This document shows, one piece after another, positions 53,941 through 63,269 of a DNA stretch of 64,000 bases. Source of the DNA: Cupriavidus pauculus. GTDB taxonomy: Bacteria; Pseudomonadota; Gammaproteobacteria; Burkholderiales; Burkholderiaceae. Numbering within the stretch: the stretch's first letter is position 1; each line of letters opens with the position of its first letter. The translations under genes were made by a program, and so were the position numbers. The stretch is from NCBI RefSeq assembly GCF_008801835.1, contig NZ_VZOW01000008.1, positions 1-64,000 of the forward strand, given 5' to 3'. The notes beneath the pieces are model-generated. The model was not told where the DNA came from. It saw nothing but the letters and a program-made list of their open reading frames with translations, and ran no database searches.

Positions 53941-55707
53941 CTACTCGAACAGCTTGCGCAGATTCGACTTGAGGATCTTGCCGTTGGGATTTCGCGGCAG
54001 CATCTCGTCACGCACGATGATCCGTACCGGCACCTTGAAGGCCGCCAGCCGCTCGCGCACGAATGCCTGCAATTCCGCTTCAGTGGCGTGCGCGCCGGGC
54101 TTCAGGCTGACCACCGCGCCTGGCTCTTCGCCCAGCGTGCGATGCGCGATGCCGACCACTGCCGCATCCATCACGGCAGGATGCGCATACAGCGCACTTT
54201 CCACCTCGATGCAGTAGATGTTTTCGCCGCCGCGGATCAGCATGTCCTTCATGCGATCGACGATGTAGAGAAACCCTTCCTCGTCGAGGCGCGCGATATC
54301 GCCAGTGTGCAGCCAGCCATCGACGAATGTCTTGGCGGTGGCCTCGGGCTTGTTCCAGTAGCCGTGCAGCACGTTGGCGCCACGCACCATCAACTCGCCG
54401 ATTTCCCCGGGCGGCAGGGCGTTGCCGAAGCCGTCGTCGATCTTCATCTCGCCGATCGGCAGCGCGGGCCCGCTGCTGTCGGGGCGAAACACGTATTCCT
54501 CGGCGCTATGGCTGGTGAATGTGGCGGAGGTTTCGGTCATGCCCCAACCGATGCCCGGCGCGGCGTGCGCAAACGCTTCCTGGATGCGCCGCACCAGTTC
54601 CGGCGATGCGGGCGCGCCGCCGTAGTTGATGTTCTCCAGCGACGATAAGTCGAATTCGGCTCGTTGCGGATGCTCGATGATCTGCCAGGCGATCGTCGGC
54701 ACGCCGCCAGCGGCGGTGCAACGCTCGCGCTCGATCAATTCCATCGCGCGCAGCGTGTCCCAGCGATACATCAGCACGATCTTGCTGCCCGACGCCAGCG
54801 CCCCGTTCAGCACCGACATGCAACCGGTGACATGAAAGAACGGCACGGCCAGCAGCATGCCTTTCTGCGGCGCATTGGGATCGGGTTCCGGAATCGGCTC
54901 GCCGCGCCGCAGCAGGTTGCGCATGGGACTGAACTGCGCGCATACGGCAACCGTGCTGGCGTTGCGATGGGTGCCGACTGCGCCTTTCGGGCGGCCGGTG
55001 GTGCCCGAGGTATAGAAGATCGTGGCGTCGTCGTCCGGATCCAGCGGCACGGCGGGCAGCGATTGCGAGGGCAGGGACGGCCATGCGTCCGATTCGCCGA
55101 TCACGCCCGCAAGCGGCACGATGCGCGGATCGTCGAAGCGCGCGTCCGCGGGCGCGCGCGACACGTAGATGCGCTCCAGCGCCGGACAGTTAGGCAGATG
55201 TTCGAGGATACGGTCAAGGCGCTCGTAATCGACGATGGCGACGCGGCTGCCTGAATCGGTCAGCCCGTATTCGAGTTCCGGGCCGGTCCACCAGGCGTTC
55301 AGTGGCGTGACGATCGCGCCCGTAAGCAGCCCGGCATAGAACGCCACCGGCCATTCGGGCAGGTTGCGCATTGCCACCGCCACGCGGTCGCCCCGGCGCA
55401 CGCCGTCCTTGACCAGCTGATGCGCCAGCGCGGTGGCGGCCAGTGCGAATGCGCGATAGCTGACGCGTTCGTCCTCATAGACCACGAACGTCTTGTCGCC
55501 CCACGCCGCGGCAATCAGGAACAGATCGCGCAGCGTGGGCGGCGCGTTCTTCCAGACCGTGGTGGGGATGCCGCGCACGACGCGCGTCTCGGTTTCGAAC
55601 GGCGCGCCGGGCGCGGTCAGCCGCGCGTGGGCTTCGGCGATCGACATGGCCGGCCATCCTGCGCCGGCCTGCGGAAGTTGCTGCGGATGCTGCGATTGTT
55701 GCGACAT
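53941..55707 (-). CDS. acyl-CoA synthetase (class I adenylate-forming)
   Basis: AMP-forming CoA ligase of 588 residues. All core motifs are present: IFYTSGTTGRPKGAVGTH (A3 P-loop), GWGMTETSA (A5), HTGDIARLDEEGFLYIVDR (A7-A8) and the C-terminal lysine in PRNPNGKILKSNLR (A10). The substrate is a fatty or aromatic acid not definable from sequence. It is preceded on the same strand by an SDR gene with a 25-bp gap, so the two may act on the same compound. No transport gene is adjacent. Confidence 0.9.
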   Translation of the reverse strand: MSQQSQHPQQLPQAGAGWPAMSIAEAHARLTAPGAPFETETRVVRGIPTTVWKNAPPTLRDLFLIAAAWGDKTFVVYEDERVSYRAFALAATALAHQLVKDGVRRGDRVAVAMRNLPEWPVAFYAGLLTGAIVTPLNAWWTGPELEYGLTDSGSRVAIVDYERLDRILEHLPNCPALERIYVSRAPADARFDDPRIVPLAGVIGESDAWPSLPSQSLPAVPLDPDDDATIFYTSGTTGRPKGAVGTHRNASTVAVCAQFSPMRNLLRRGEPIPEPDPNAPQKGMLLAVPFFHVTGCMSVLNGALASGSKIVLMYRWDTLRAMELIERERCTAAGGVPTIAWQIIEHPQRAEFDLSSLENINYGGAPASPELVRRIQEAFAHAAPGIGWGMTETSATFTSHSAEEYVFRPDSSGPALPIGEMKIDDGFGNALPPGEIGELMVRGANVLHGYWNKPEATAKTFVDGWLHTGDIARLDEEGFLYIVDRMKDMLIRGGENIYCIEVESALYAHPAVMDAAVVGIAHRTLGEEPGAVVSLKPGAHATEAELQAFVRERLAAFKVPVRIIVRDEMLPRNPNGKILKSNLRKLFE

Positions 55708-55732
55708 GCATGGCCTCCCCGCAAGAAACAGC

Positions 55733-56497
55733 TCAGATGGTGACGCCTCCGTCGACGACCAGCGCCTGGCCGGTCATGAACGTGCTGGCCGCCGATGCCA
55801 GGAAGCACGCGGCGCCGGCAATTTCCACCGGCTCGCCGATGCGGCGCAGCGGCGCGTTTTCGGTCGACTGCTTGTAGCGCACCGGGTCTTCCCACAGCGC
55901 ACGCGCGAAATCGGTCTTGATCAGTCCCGGCGCGATGCAGTTCACGCGCACGTTATGCGGCCCGAACTCCACTGCCAGGTTACGCGCCAACTGGAAGTCG
56001 GCGGCCTTGGAGACGTTGTAGACGCCGATCGTCGGCGAGCCGCGCAGTCCGCCGATCGACGACACGATGATGATCGAGCCGTCTTTCCGGTCGATCATCT
56101 GCGGCGCAACCATCTGGATCAGCCAGTGATTCGAGATCACATTGTTGTCGAGCACCTTGCGGAACTGATCGTCGGAGACGCCGCTCATCGGGCCGTAGTA
56201 CGGGTTGGATGCCGCATTGCAGACCAGCACGTCGACCTTGCCGAACACGCGATTGGTTTCGTCGACCAGATGCTGCAGTGCTTCCTTGGACGAGATATTG
56301 GCAGCCACCGCGAGCGCCGTGCCGGCGCCGTGCTGCGCGTTGATGGCGTCCGCCACTTCCTGGCAGGCTTCGCCCTTGCGCGACGAGATGACGACCTTCG
56401 CGCCCTGCACGGCAAGCTGTTCGGCGATGGCGCGGCCGATGCCGCGCGACGATCCGGTGATGATGGCAACCTTGCCCGACAGATCGAACAATGACAT
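55733..56497 (-). CDS. SDR-family oxidoreductase
   Basis: Classical short-chain dehydrogenase of 254 residues. The cofactor motif is TGSSRGIGRA near 13-22 (TGxxxGIG), with NAG replaced by CNAAS near 91-95, the active-site Ser in VSSIGGLRG and the YxxxK pair in YNVSKAAD. It is probably NAD(P)-linked and may reduce or oxidise a beta-keto/hydroxy acyl group. It lies 25 bp upstream of the acyl-CoA synthetase gene, so a two-gene operon is likely. A more specific name would be guesswork. Confidence 0.88.
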   Translation of the reverse strand: MSLFDLSGKVAIITGSSRGIGRAIAEQLAVQGAKVVISSRKGEACQEVADAINAQHGAGTALAVAANISSKEALQHLVDETNRVFGKVDVLVCNAASNPYYGPMSGVSDDQFRKVLDNNVISNHWLIQMVAPQMIDRKDGSIIIVSSIGGLRGSPTIGVYNVSKAADFQLARNLAVEFGPHNVRVNCIAPGLIKTDFARALWEDPVRYKQSTENAPLRRIGEPVEIAGAACFLASAASTFMTGQALVVDGGVTI

Positions 56498-56701
56498 GCG
56501 TGTCTCCAGGTGGGTGGCTGCGGTACATGCCGCTGCCTGATTCGTGAATTGGCCGGGACATTATGGGCAGGCGCTCGCGTCCAGTCCACAGCCGCAGACG
56601 TGCGCGGCAAGCTGTATCAGCAAACTTTCTGCCGGCAATTCATGCGATGCATGTCGCGTACCGCAGGGCGACGCGATCCCGGCGGCCCCGGTGCAAGCGC
56701 G

Positions 56702-57634
56702 CTAGTCCGACGCTGCCAGAAGGGCGCGAAGGCGCACCTGCAGTGCGGCGCGCAAGCCTTCGTCCAGACGGATGCCGAAGCGCTCCGACAGCAGTGCAAT
56801 GACCGCATCGGGCGATTCCAGTTGCGTCCTGCGCACCGCACCATCGGTGCGGCGCTCGGCCAGACAGCCATTCGCCAGCGACAGCCGCGCACCGCTGTGG
56901 TCGGTGCGCGCCACCATCAACGTCTGTGTGAAATGGCTGTCCGGATGCGTGCTGACGTACCAGTTGCGCGCGACAAAATCGATCTGCGGCTGCGGCGTCA
57001 GGTCGAACCGGTACATCGCGCGCCAACTATCTGCAGCGTCAGCGGTCGTGCGGTCGGGCGGGTCCTGGTCGTCGTGCGCGTCCTCTGCGACGCGTACCGC
57101 AAGCTCGTACGTATGAAATGCCGCACCGCCCGTGGCGGTCGATGCAGGCGCGGGCTGCAGCCGATAACCGGCATTCCTGTCGATCGGCAAGGACAACGGC
57201 AGCGCAAAATCCGGCGTCGGGCCACCGAAGCCGACATCGGCGATATGGCTTTCGTGCGCCACATCGACGCGCAGCAGCATGTGCGAGAGCCCGGTCGGCG
57301 TGGTGTCGGGAACGTTCCAGCGCACGCGCGCGGCGAGTGGCGTGACGTGGAATCCCAGCGATTTCAGCCCGGCGCAGAACAGGGTATTGAGCTCGAAGCA
57401 GTAGCCGCCGCGGTGTTCGTCGACCAGTTTGCGGAAGACCGACGGCAGGTCGATGTCCACGCGTCTTCCCGTCAGCGCATCGAGGTTTTCGAACGGAATA
57501 TGCGTCAGGTGCGCAGCGATCAGCGCGTCGAGCGCGGCCAGGGTAGGGGCTGGCGTGGCGTCGATGCCGATGCGCTGCAACCAGGCGGCGCGCTGGGGAT
57601 CTGTCAATGCGGGAATCTCGTCGGCGGGCAGCAT
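56702..57634 (-). CDS. nat: arylamine N-acetyltransferase
   Basis: Cytoplasmic acetyltransferase of 310 residues that moves acetyl from acetyl-CoA to arylamines or hydrazines. The catalytic triad is complete: Cys79 in RGGYCFELN, His118 in GLSHMLLRV and Asp133 in IADVGFGG. The insert at about 170-215 containing DDQDPPDRTTADA is acidic and longer than in many homologues. It is followed downstream by 200 bp without a gene before the SDR. No operon partner is seen. Confidence 0.93.
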   Translation of the reverse strand: MLPADEIPALTDPQRAAWLQRIGIDATPAPTLAALDALIAAHLTHIPFENLDALTGRRVDIDLPSVFRKLVDEHRGGYCFELNTLFCAGLKSLGFHVTPLAARVRWNVPDTTPTGLSHMLLRVDVAHESHIADVGFGGPTPDFALPLSLPIDRNAGYRLQPAPASTATGGAAFHTYELAVRVAEDAHDDQDPPDRTTADAADSWRAMYRFDLTPQPQIDFVARNWYVSTHPDSHFTQTLMVARTDHSGARLSLANGCLAERRTDGAVRRTQLESPDAVIALLSERFGIRLDEGLRAALQVRLRALLAASD

Positions 57635-57786
57635 GATAAATAGGCAGAAATAGTGGGGCGGCTCGAACGGGCGTCAGGGGCCTTTGCGGCCGGGCGCGGC
57701 ATCACTAATATAGGCCCACATCAAAACCGCACGCGCGGCGGGGTTTCACGCATGACGCCGTGGCCCCGAAAACAAGGAGACGCCCC

Positions 57787-58284
57787 GTGAAAACCCTGAT
57801 CGATCATTTGTCGAACTACGCGGCCTATCATCGCGATCCGCGCAACGTGCTGACGCACTTCATCGGCATCCCGATGATCGTGCTGGCCGTCACGGCGCTG
57901 CTGGGCCGGCCGCAATGGCCGCTGGGCGATGGCGCGTGGTATCTGTCGCCCGCCATGATCGTCTACGCGCTGTCGTGTCTGTTCTATCTGCGTCTGTCGT
58001 TCGGATTCGGCCTGGCGATGGCAGCCATCCTGGCCGTCTTCGTCTGGGCGGGCGCGTGCATCGCAGCGCTTTCCACCGCTGCGTGGCTGCTGTCGGGCAT
58101 CGGACTGTTCTTGCTTGGATGGGTGATTCAGTTCGTGGGCCACTACTTCGAAGGGCGCAAGCCGGCCTTCGTCGACGACCTTTCCGGCCTGATCGTCGGC
58201 CCGCTTTTCCTCGTGGCGGAAGCCGCTTTCGCAATGGGACTGGCGCGCGAAACACGCGAAGCGATGGTCGCGCACGCGCATTGA
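57787..58284 (+). CDS. Mpo1-like (DUF962) membrane protein
   Basis: Membrane protein of 165 residues with about four helices, related to yeast Mpo1 (YGL010w), a dioxygenase-like enzyme of fatty-acid alpha-oxidation. Histidine motifs typical of the family are visible: YHRDPRN, LTHFIGIP and VGHYFEGRKPA. GTG 57787 has AAGGAG about 8 bases upstream and gives the conserved VKTLIDHLSNYAAYH start, so it is chosen over the earlier in-frame codons. Enzymatic role in this organism is inferred from the family only. Confidence 0.85.
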   Translation: MKTLIDHLSNYAAYHRDPRNVLTHFIGIPMIVLAVTALLGRPQWPLGDGAWYLSPAMIVYALSCLFYLRLSFGFGLAMAAILAVFVWAGACIAALSTAAWLLSGIGLFLLGWVIQFVGHYFEGRKPAFVDDLSGLIVGPLFLVAEAAFAMGLARETREAMVAHAH

Positions 58285-58545
58285 GCGAGGGAATTTTTCG
58301 CGGCAGCGCGTGCCTGACACACGCGAAAGTGGGGGGACGTCAGGCGTCTTGGCGTGTTTGCTGACGCAAACCAGCGACAAAACCCGGGGTTTTCACTTGG
58401 TTTGACCGATGCCACGTGAGAAAACCCCTTTACTTCTGGCCGTTTCCGCTATGATTCAGTGCGTGCCGGCCAGCACAGTCGCAACGCTGCAAACGCTGGC
58501 GTTGCAAGCAGCCGGGACTCTAATCTTCAACTCTCGTATATCGAT

Positions 58546-59007
58546 ATGGCGACCAAAGCGAAACCGACCGCGAAGACTGCAACCAAGCCTGCCGCCAAGA
58601 AGGCCGCAGCAACCAAGGCACCTGTGAAGGCTGCCGCAAAGAAGGCCGCCGCTCCGGCCAAGAAGGCTGCTCCCGCCGCTGCTCCGACCCCGAAGCCGCT
58701 GAAGGACACCTTCAACAAGTCGAGCCTGGTCGCTCACCTCGTGGCGCAAACCCAGCTCGAAGCCAAGGCCGTGAAGACGGTGCTGGCCCATCTCGAAAAC
58801 ACCATCGTTAGCGCGCTGAACAAGAAGGGCGCTGGCGAATTCACGCTGCCGGGCCTGCTGAAGGTCACCGCACAACAAGTGCCGGCAAAGAAGAAGCGCT
58901 TCGGCAAGGACCCGTTCACGGGTGAAGAGCGTTGGTTCCCGGCCAAGCCGGCCAGCGTCAAGGTGAAGGTGCGCCCGCTGAAGAAGCTGAAGGACGCCGC
59001 GGCCTGA
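58546..59007 (+). CDS. HU-family protein with lysine/alanine-rich N-terminal extension
   Basis: DNA-binding protein of 153 residues. Residues 1-52 are an Ala/Lys/Pro-rich tail (repeated AAKKAAA and PAKKAAP units), resembling eukaryotic histone H1 or bacterial AlgP-type tails. The HU/IHF-like domain follows (about 53-150: FNKSSLVAHLVAQTQLEAKAV; GAGEFTLPGLLKV; KKKRFGKDPFTGEERWFPAKP). It probably compacts DNA. I chose ATG 58546; no strong Shine-Dalgarno is seen. A terminator follows. The DNA upstream (58285-58545) holds no gene. Confidence 0.9.
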   Translation: MATKAKPTAKTATKPAAKKAAATKAPVKAAAKKAAAPAKKAAPAAAPTPKPLKDTFNKSSLVAHLVAQTQLEAKAVKTVLAHLENTIVSALNKKGAGEFTLPGLLKVTAQQVPAKKKRFGKDPFTGEERWFPAKPASVKVKVRPLKKLKDAAA

Positions 59008-59067
59008 TCGCCCGATACTTTGGTAGTCGCCAGCCCGGCACCCACACGGTGGGAGTCGGGCGGCTTG

Positions 59068-59100
59068 AAACCCCGTGCTTGCAAGAGCGCGGGGTTTTTT
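59068..59100 (+). terminator. terminator of the lysine-rich HU gene
   Basis: AAACCCCG (59068-59075) pairs with CGGGGTTT (59090-59097), followed by a T-run to 59100. Confidence 0.85.
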
Positions 59101-59214
59101 GTTTGGTGCGGCGCGGTGATCGGAAATTTCGCCCCAACGCCGCGGGCGGGGCCGCAGCCCGGCGGCGGTGTTGCGCAGGCATGGCGCCGCGCCGCCGCAC
59201 AACCTGGGCAAGCG

Positions 59215-60207
59215 TCAGTACGCCTTGAAGTTCGCGGCTACGCGCTGGCGTAGAAAATCGCCGGCCGTGATCGCCGGATACCGTGCCGACGGCCCTTCGA
59301 TGATGGCGTTGCGATTGGCCTGGCAGAAAAACGCGAGGCTGTAACGCGGGCCCATGTACTCGCCCGGCGCAGGATTGCGTACGCGATGGAAGTTCGACGG
59401 CAGGCGGTCGTCGCTCCAGCGCATCAGCATGTCGCCGATATTGCAGGTGATCACGTCTTCGTCGGGCGGGATCGGCGTCCACGCCTGCGCTTCCATTTCC
59501 TTGCCGGGGCACACCTGGAGTCCACCTTGTCCCTGGCGCTGGAACAGCAGCGTCAGGCAATCGAAATCGGTATGCGCGCCGGCGCGCCAGAGGTCGAGCT
59601 TGTCCTGCGCTTCGGGCGGAATGGCGTAGTAGTGCAGCAGCCGCAGCGTGCTTTGATAGTCCGGCGCGGCGGGATCATGGGCGCGCGTGAAGAAATCGGC
59701 GTCGAATCCTAGCTTGTCGGCAAAGCAGGACAGCACCTTCATGCCGACCTCCCAGCATTGCCGTTCGAAGGCCAGCATGGTGGCCTGGAAATGCGGCAGC
59801 TCCGCCTCGGTGGGCCACAACGGCGCCATATGCGGACGCGTGATCTGGTACGACTCTTTCTGGTCAGGCGTGCCGGTGGACGGCCTGATCTGCGCGCGCG
59901 ATTCCCAGCCGGCGTTGTTGGCCTTCTGCAGCGGATACTGGGCCTTGACGGCGTCCGGCAGTGCAAAGAACTGTTCGGTCATGGCAAACGCATTGCGCAC
60001 GGCTGCCAGGTCGATACCGTGATTCTCCAGCTGGAAAAAGCCGATATCGACCGCGGCGTTCCAGAGTTGGTCCGCAATTTCAGATTTGCGTTGGGCAAAA
60101 TCCGACAGGTCGATGCGCCGTACTTCGCGCGCGTCGGTCTCGTGCCCGTGCGCGCCCATGCGCGATTCGCGGGCCAGTTCGTGGAGGGATACGGAGGTGT
60201 TGGTCAT
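59215..60207 (-). CDS. 2-oxoglutarate/Fe(II) oxygenase, isopenicillin-N-synthase-like
   Basis: Non-heme iron oxygenase of 330 residues with the two-domain IPNS-like layout: a DIOX_N-type N-terminal part (about 28-150) and a jelly-roll core. The iron triad is His212 and Asp214 (AHTDFDCLT) with His274 (NFHRVRNP), and the 2-oxoglutarate RxS motif is Arg288/Ser290 in PRYSLAFF. Possible substrates include amino-acid or purine-type small molecules, not identified. The gene lies next to the glucarate locus but on its own transcription unit, with a terminator between. The 340-bp region upstream contains no other gene. Confidence 0.88.
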   Translation of the reverse strand: MTNTSVSLHELARESRMGAHGHETDAREVRRIDLSDFAQRKSEIADQLWNAAVDIGFFQLENHGIDLAAVRNAFAMTEQFFALPDAVKAQYPLQKANNAGWESRAQIRPSTGTPDQKESYQITRPHMAPLWPTEAELPHFQATMLAFERQCWEVGMKVLSCFADKLGFDADFFTRAHDPAAPDYQSTLRLLHYYAIPPEAQDKLDLWRAGAHTDFDCLTLLFQRQGQGGLQVCPGKEMEAQAWTPIPPDEDVITCNIGDMLMRWSDDRLPSNFHRVRNPAPGEYMGPRYSLAFFCQANRNAIIEGPSARYPAITAGDFLRQRVAANFKAY

Positions 60208-60490
60208 GTCGTTCCGGGTTCAGGAAGGTGAACAGGTCCGGCCGACGGGGAACGCTTGATGCTTCAGGCTCTCGAGTTCCGGCGCGGGCACGGACATCAA
60301 GAGCAATTTCCTGCCGCCTTCCTTCGGGAAAGGAAAGGGCGGTTGAACGCTTCTACTCTTCGGGTATCGATAACGCAGGTTTCGGGCCAGCCGCCCGGGC
60401 CGCCAGAAATCGCTCGCCGCACGATGCTTTTCACCGCCATGGCGCATCGCCTGCTGCGCCATGGTGCAGACCGGTGGTCGGCAATGGTGC
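60208..60490. other. intergenic region upstream of the oxygenase gene
   Basis: Nothing gene-like is supported between the oxygenase start and the kdgD terminator. It presumably contains the oxygenase promoter. A poor frame at 60256-60687 lacks a ribosome-binding site and overlaps kdgD. Confidence 0.6.
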
Positions 60491-60517
60491 AAAAAAAGAG
60501 CCGACATCGTCGGCTCT
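60491..60517 (-). terminator. terminator of kdgD
   Basis: On the minus strand AGAGCCGAC pairs with GTCGGCTCT around a 3-base loop and is followed by seven T (plus-strand A 60491-60497). It lies 31 bp after the kdgD stop. Confidence 0.9.
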
Positions 60518-60548
60518 CAATTCTTCAACACCGGGCGACCGGCAAGGC

Positions 60549-61463
60549 TTACTGCGGTCCGAGCTTGCGGATCAGCGCGTCGAGCTTGTCCAGTTCTTCG
60601 GCGGTCAAGTCGGTCAGAGGCGCGCGCACCGGGCCCGCATCGTGGCCCATCAGCTTGGCGCCGGCCTTCACGATCGACACGGCATAGCCTTGCTTGCGAT
60701 TGCGGATATCGAGGTACGGCAGGAAGAAGTCGTCGATCAGGCGGCCAATCGTGGCGTGGTCGTCGGCGGCCACGGCGCGGTAGAACTCCATGGCCGTCTT
60801 CGGGATGAAGTTGAACACGGCCGACGAATACACGGGCACGCCGAGCGCCTTGTAGGCAGCGGCGTAGACTTCGGCAGTCGGCAGCCCGCCCAGGTACGCA
60901 AGGCGATCGCCGAGCTTGCGGCGTACGCGCACCATGGCCTCGATATCGCCCACGCCGTCCTTGAAGCCGATCAGGTTAGGGCACTTGTCGACCACCTTGG
61001 CCAGCAGGTCCGCGCCAATGCGCGAATTGGCGCGGTTATAGACGATCACGCCGCATTTGGTGGCGCGGCAGACTTCCTCGATATGGTTGGCGATGCCGTC
61101 TTCGCTGGCCTCGGTCAGGTAATGCGGCATCAGCAGGATGCCATGCGCGCCCAGACGTTCGGCTTCCTTCGCGTATTCGATCGCCACGCGGGTCGGGCCG
61201 CCGGCGCCGGCCAGGATCGGCACCTTGCCACGACAGGTTTCCACCGCAGTGCGGATCACGTTCGAATAGTCCTGCTGCGTCAGCGAGAAGAACTCGCCCG
61301 TGCCACCGGCGGCAAAAAGGGCCGACGCGCCGTACGGCGCCAGCCATTCCAGGCGCTTGGCATAGGTGTCGGCGCGGAAGTTACCCTGCGCGTCGAAATC
61401 GGTGACGGGGAACGAGAGCAGTCCTTCCGAGATGATCTGCTTCAGTTCTTGCGGTGTAGTCAT
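60549..61463 (-). CDS. kdgD: 5-dehydro-4-deoxyglucarate dehydratase
   Basis: Class I lyase of the DHDPS/NAL superfamily that converts 5-keto-4-deoxy-glucarate to 2-oxoglutarate semialdehyde, water and CO2, in the cytoplasm; 304 residues. The barrel shows the [12 protein letters not shown] loop, Tyr142 in VYNRAN, and the Schiff-base Lys168 in IGFKDG. ATG 61463 (MTTPQELKQ) is chosen over an upstream frame of 35 codons. It is divergent from an MFS transporter and garD, so the locus covers galactarate/glucarate uptake, dehydration and this second step. The semialdehyde dehydrogenase is not in the window. Confidence 0.93.
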   Translation of the reverse strand: MTTPQELKQIISEGLLSFPVTDFDAQGNFRADTYAKRLEWLAPYGASALFAAGGTGEFFSLTQQDYSNVIRTAVETCRGKVPILAGAGGPTRVAIEYAKEAERLGAHGILLMPHYLTEASEDGIANHIEEVCRATKCGVIVYNRANSRIGADLLAKVVDKCPNLIGFKDGVGDIEAMVRVRRKLGDRLAYLGGLPTAEVYAAAYKALGVPVYSSAVFNFIPKTAMEFYRAVAADDHATIGRLIDDFFLPYLDIRNRKQGYAVSIVKAGAKLMGHDAGPVRAPLTDLTAEELDKLDALIRKLGPQ

Positions 61464-61557
61464 GTCGCTCTTCCTGATCGCCACATGGCGAATGATGGTT
61501 GGTGTGGAACAAGGCGCTTGATACCTCGTGCCATCGTGTGGGATGTTTCGAGATAAG

Positions 61558-61571
61558 TCATCGTACAACTA
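61558..61571. promoter_or_regulatory. candidate glucarate/galactarate operator, kdgD side
   Basis: TCATCGTACAACTA (minus strand TAGTTGTACGATGA) lies 95 bp upstream of kdgD. It differs from the site at 61815-61828 in only 2 of 14 positions. The near-palindromic TCGTACGA core is typical of GntR/FCD operators. Confidence 0.6.
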
Positions 61572-61814
61572 TCGATTCATGCACGCAAGCGGATGGTGAT
61601 GAATTGAGGGAAAACCCCGGGTTGGTGCATCCAGATCCTACGGCCTGGAGCGCTTGCGCGACGCCTCGGTGTCATCCCCTTGCGGCCAGCAGCCAAGCCG
61701 GATCGCAAGGAAGATGAAAGATTTCCGGTAGATCGTATGCACCGGAGCGCGGCGCTTTGCACCGCCTTAGGGTAAACGCGCGCTGCAATGCGGGGAACCG
61801 CGTCTTTATAATCC

Positions 61815-61828
61815 TAGTCGTACGACGA
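61815..61828. promoter_or_regulatory. candidate glucarate/galactarate operator, transporter side
   Basis: TAGTCGTACGACGA, containing the perfect palindrome GTCGTACGAC (61817-61826), lies 64 bp upstream of the MFS transporter start. It matches the kdgD-side site in the opposite strand. Confidence 0.62.
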
Positions 61829-61891
61829 CATATCACAGAGGGGCGGCTGCGCATTTTCGCAACATGGCCCGCCGACTGTGAGGAGACCCAG

Positions 61892-63253
61892 ATGACCGCA
61901 ACATCCAATCCCAGCGCAGCGGTGTCAGCCGACACCCGCCGCACCAACGTCCGCTACTGGATCCTTGCCCTGATTTTCATTGTCACCACGATCAACTATG
62001 CGGATCGTGCCACGCTGTCGATCACCGGCCCCGCGATGCGCGAGGAGTTTGGTTTCACGGCGGTGCAGATGGGCTACATCTTTTCCGCCTTCAGTTGGGC
62101 CTACGTGATCGCACAGATTCCGGGCGGCTGGCTGCTCGACCGCTTTGGCGCGCGACGCATCTATGCGTTCAGCATTTTTGCGTGGTCCTTCTTCACGTTG
62201 TTGCAGGGCTGGATCGGCGTGTTTGCCGGAATCGGGCAGGCCATCGCCGTGCTGTTTGCGCTGCGCTTTGCGGTGGGCCTGGCAGAATCCCCGGCCTTTC
62301 CGGCCAATGCGAAGGTGGTGGCGAGCTGGTTCCCGACCGCGGAGCGCGGCACCGCATCGGCGATCTTCAATGCCGCCCAGTATTTTGCTGCGGTGGTCTT
62401 CACGCCGCTGATGGCCTGGATCGTTCATAGCTGGGGCTGGCATCACGTTTATCTGTGGATGGGCGTGATGGGCATGCTACTGGCGCTGGTGTGGCTCAAG
62501 GTGATGCGCAGCCCCGCCGCGCACCCGGGGGTGAACCAGGCCGAACTCGATCACATTGCCGAGGGCGGCGGTCTGATCCACATGGGCGAAGGCGAGGGCA
62601 AGTCACGCCAGGGCGCCAATCCGGCCGGCTGGTTCTACGCGCGGCAGTTGCTGACCAATCGCATGCTGGCCGGCGTCTACCTGGGCCAGTACTGCATCAA
62701 CGTGCTGACGTACTTCTTCCTGACGTGGTTTCCTGTGTATCTGGTGCAGGCGCGCGGCATGTCGATTCTCAAGGCCGGATTCGTGGCGTCGCTGCCCGCC
62801 ATTTGCGGGTTCCTGGGCGGCGTACTGGGCGGGGTGATTTCCGATGCGCTGCTGCGTCGCGGCCATTCGCTGACGCTGGCGCGCAAGGTGCCGATCGTGG
62901 CCGGCATGCTGCTGTCGGTGTCGATGATCGCGTGCAACTACGTCGACGCGGAATGGCTGGTGGTTGGCATCATGGCGCTGGCGTTCTTCGGCAAGGGCAT
63001 CGGCGCGCTCGGCTGGGCCGTGGTGGCCGATACCGCGCCCAAGGAAGTGATCGGCCTGGCCGGCAGCATTTTCAATACGTTCGGCAATATCGCCGGTATC
63101 GTGACGCCCATCGTGATCGGCTATATCCTGAGCGCCACCGGTTCGTTCAACGGCGCGCTCGTCTTCGTCGGCGTCAACGCGCTGGTCACCGTGCTCAGCT
63201 ATCTGGTGATCGTCAAGGACATCCGCCGCGTCGAACTGAAGCACCCCCAATAA
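61892..63253 (+). CDS. MFS transporter, glucarate/galactarate type
   Basis: Major-facilitator importer of 453 residues with 12 helices, of the anion:cation symporter group that includes GudP/Gar[23 protein letters not shown] near 30-51 and GRFLLG-like [21 protein letters not shown] are group signatures. ATG 61892 follows a GAGGAG-like ribosome-binding site (AGGAG at 61880-61884). It is transcribed with garD 16 bp downstream and is divergent from kdgD. Uptake of D-glucarate or galactarate is the natural role. Confidence 0.9.
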   Translation: MTATSNPSAAVSADTRRTNVRYWILALIFIVTTINYADRATLSITGPAMREEFGFTAVQMGYIFSAFSWAYVIAQIPGGWLLDRFGARRIYAFSIFAWSFFTLLQGWIGVFAGIGQAIAVLFALRFAVGLAESPAFPANAKVVASWFPTAERGTASAIFNAAQYFAAVVFTPLMAWIVHSWGWHHVYLWMGVMGMLLALVWLKVMRSPAAHPGVNQAELDHIAEGGGLIHMGEGEGKSRQGANPAGWFYARQLLTNRMLAGVYLGQYCINVLTYFFLTWFPVYLVQARGMSILKAGFVASLPAICGFLGGVLGGVISDALLRRGHSLTLARKVPIVAGMLLSVSMIACNYVDAEWLVVGIMALAFFGKGIGALGWAVVADTAPKEVIGLAGSIFNTFGNIAGIVTPIVIGYILSATGSFNGALVFVGVNALVTVLSYLVIVKDIRRVELKHPQ

Positions 63254-63269
63254 GGAAGGAATTCCCATC

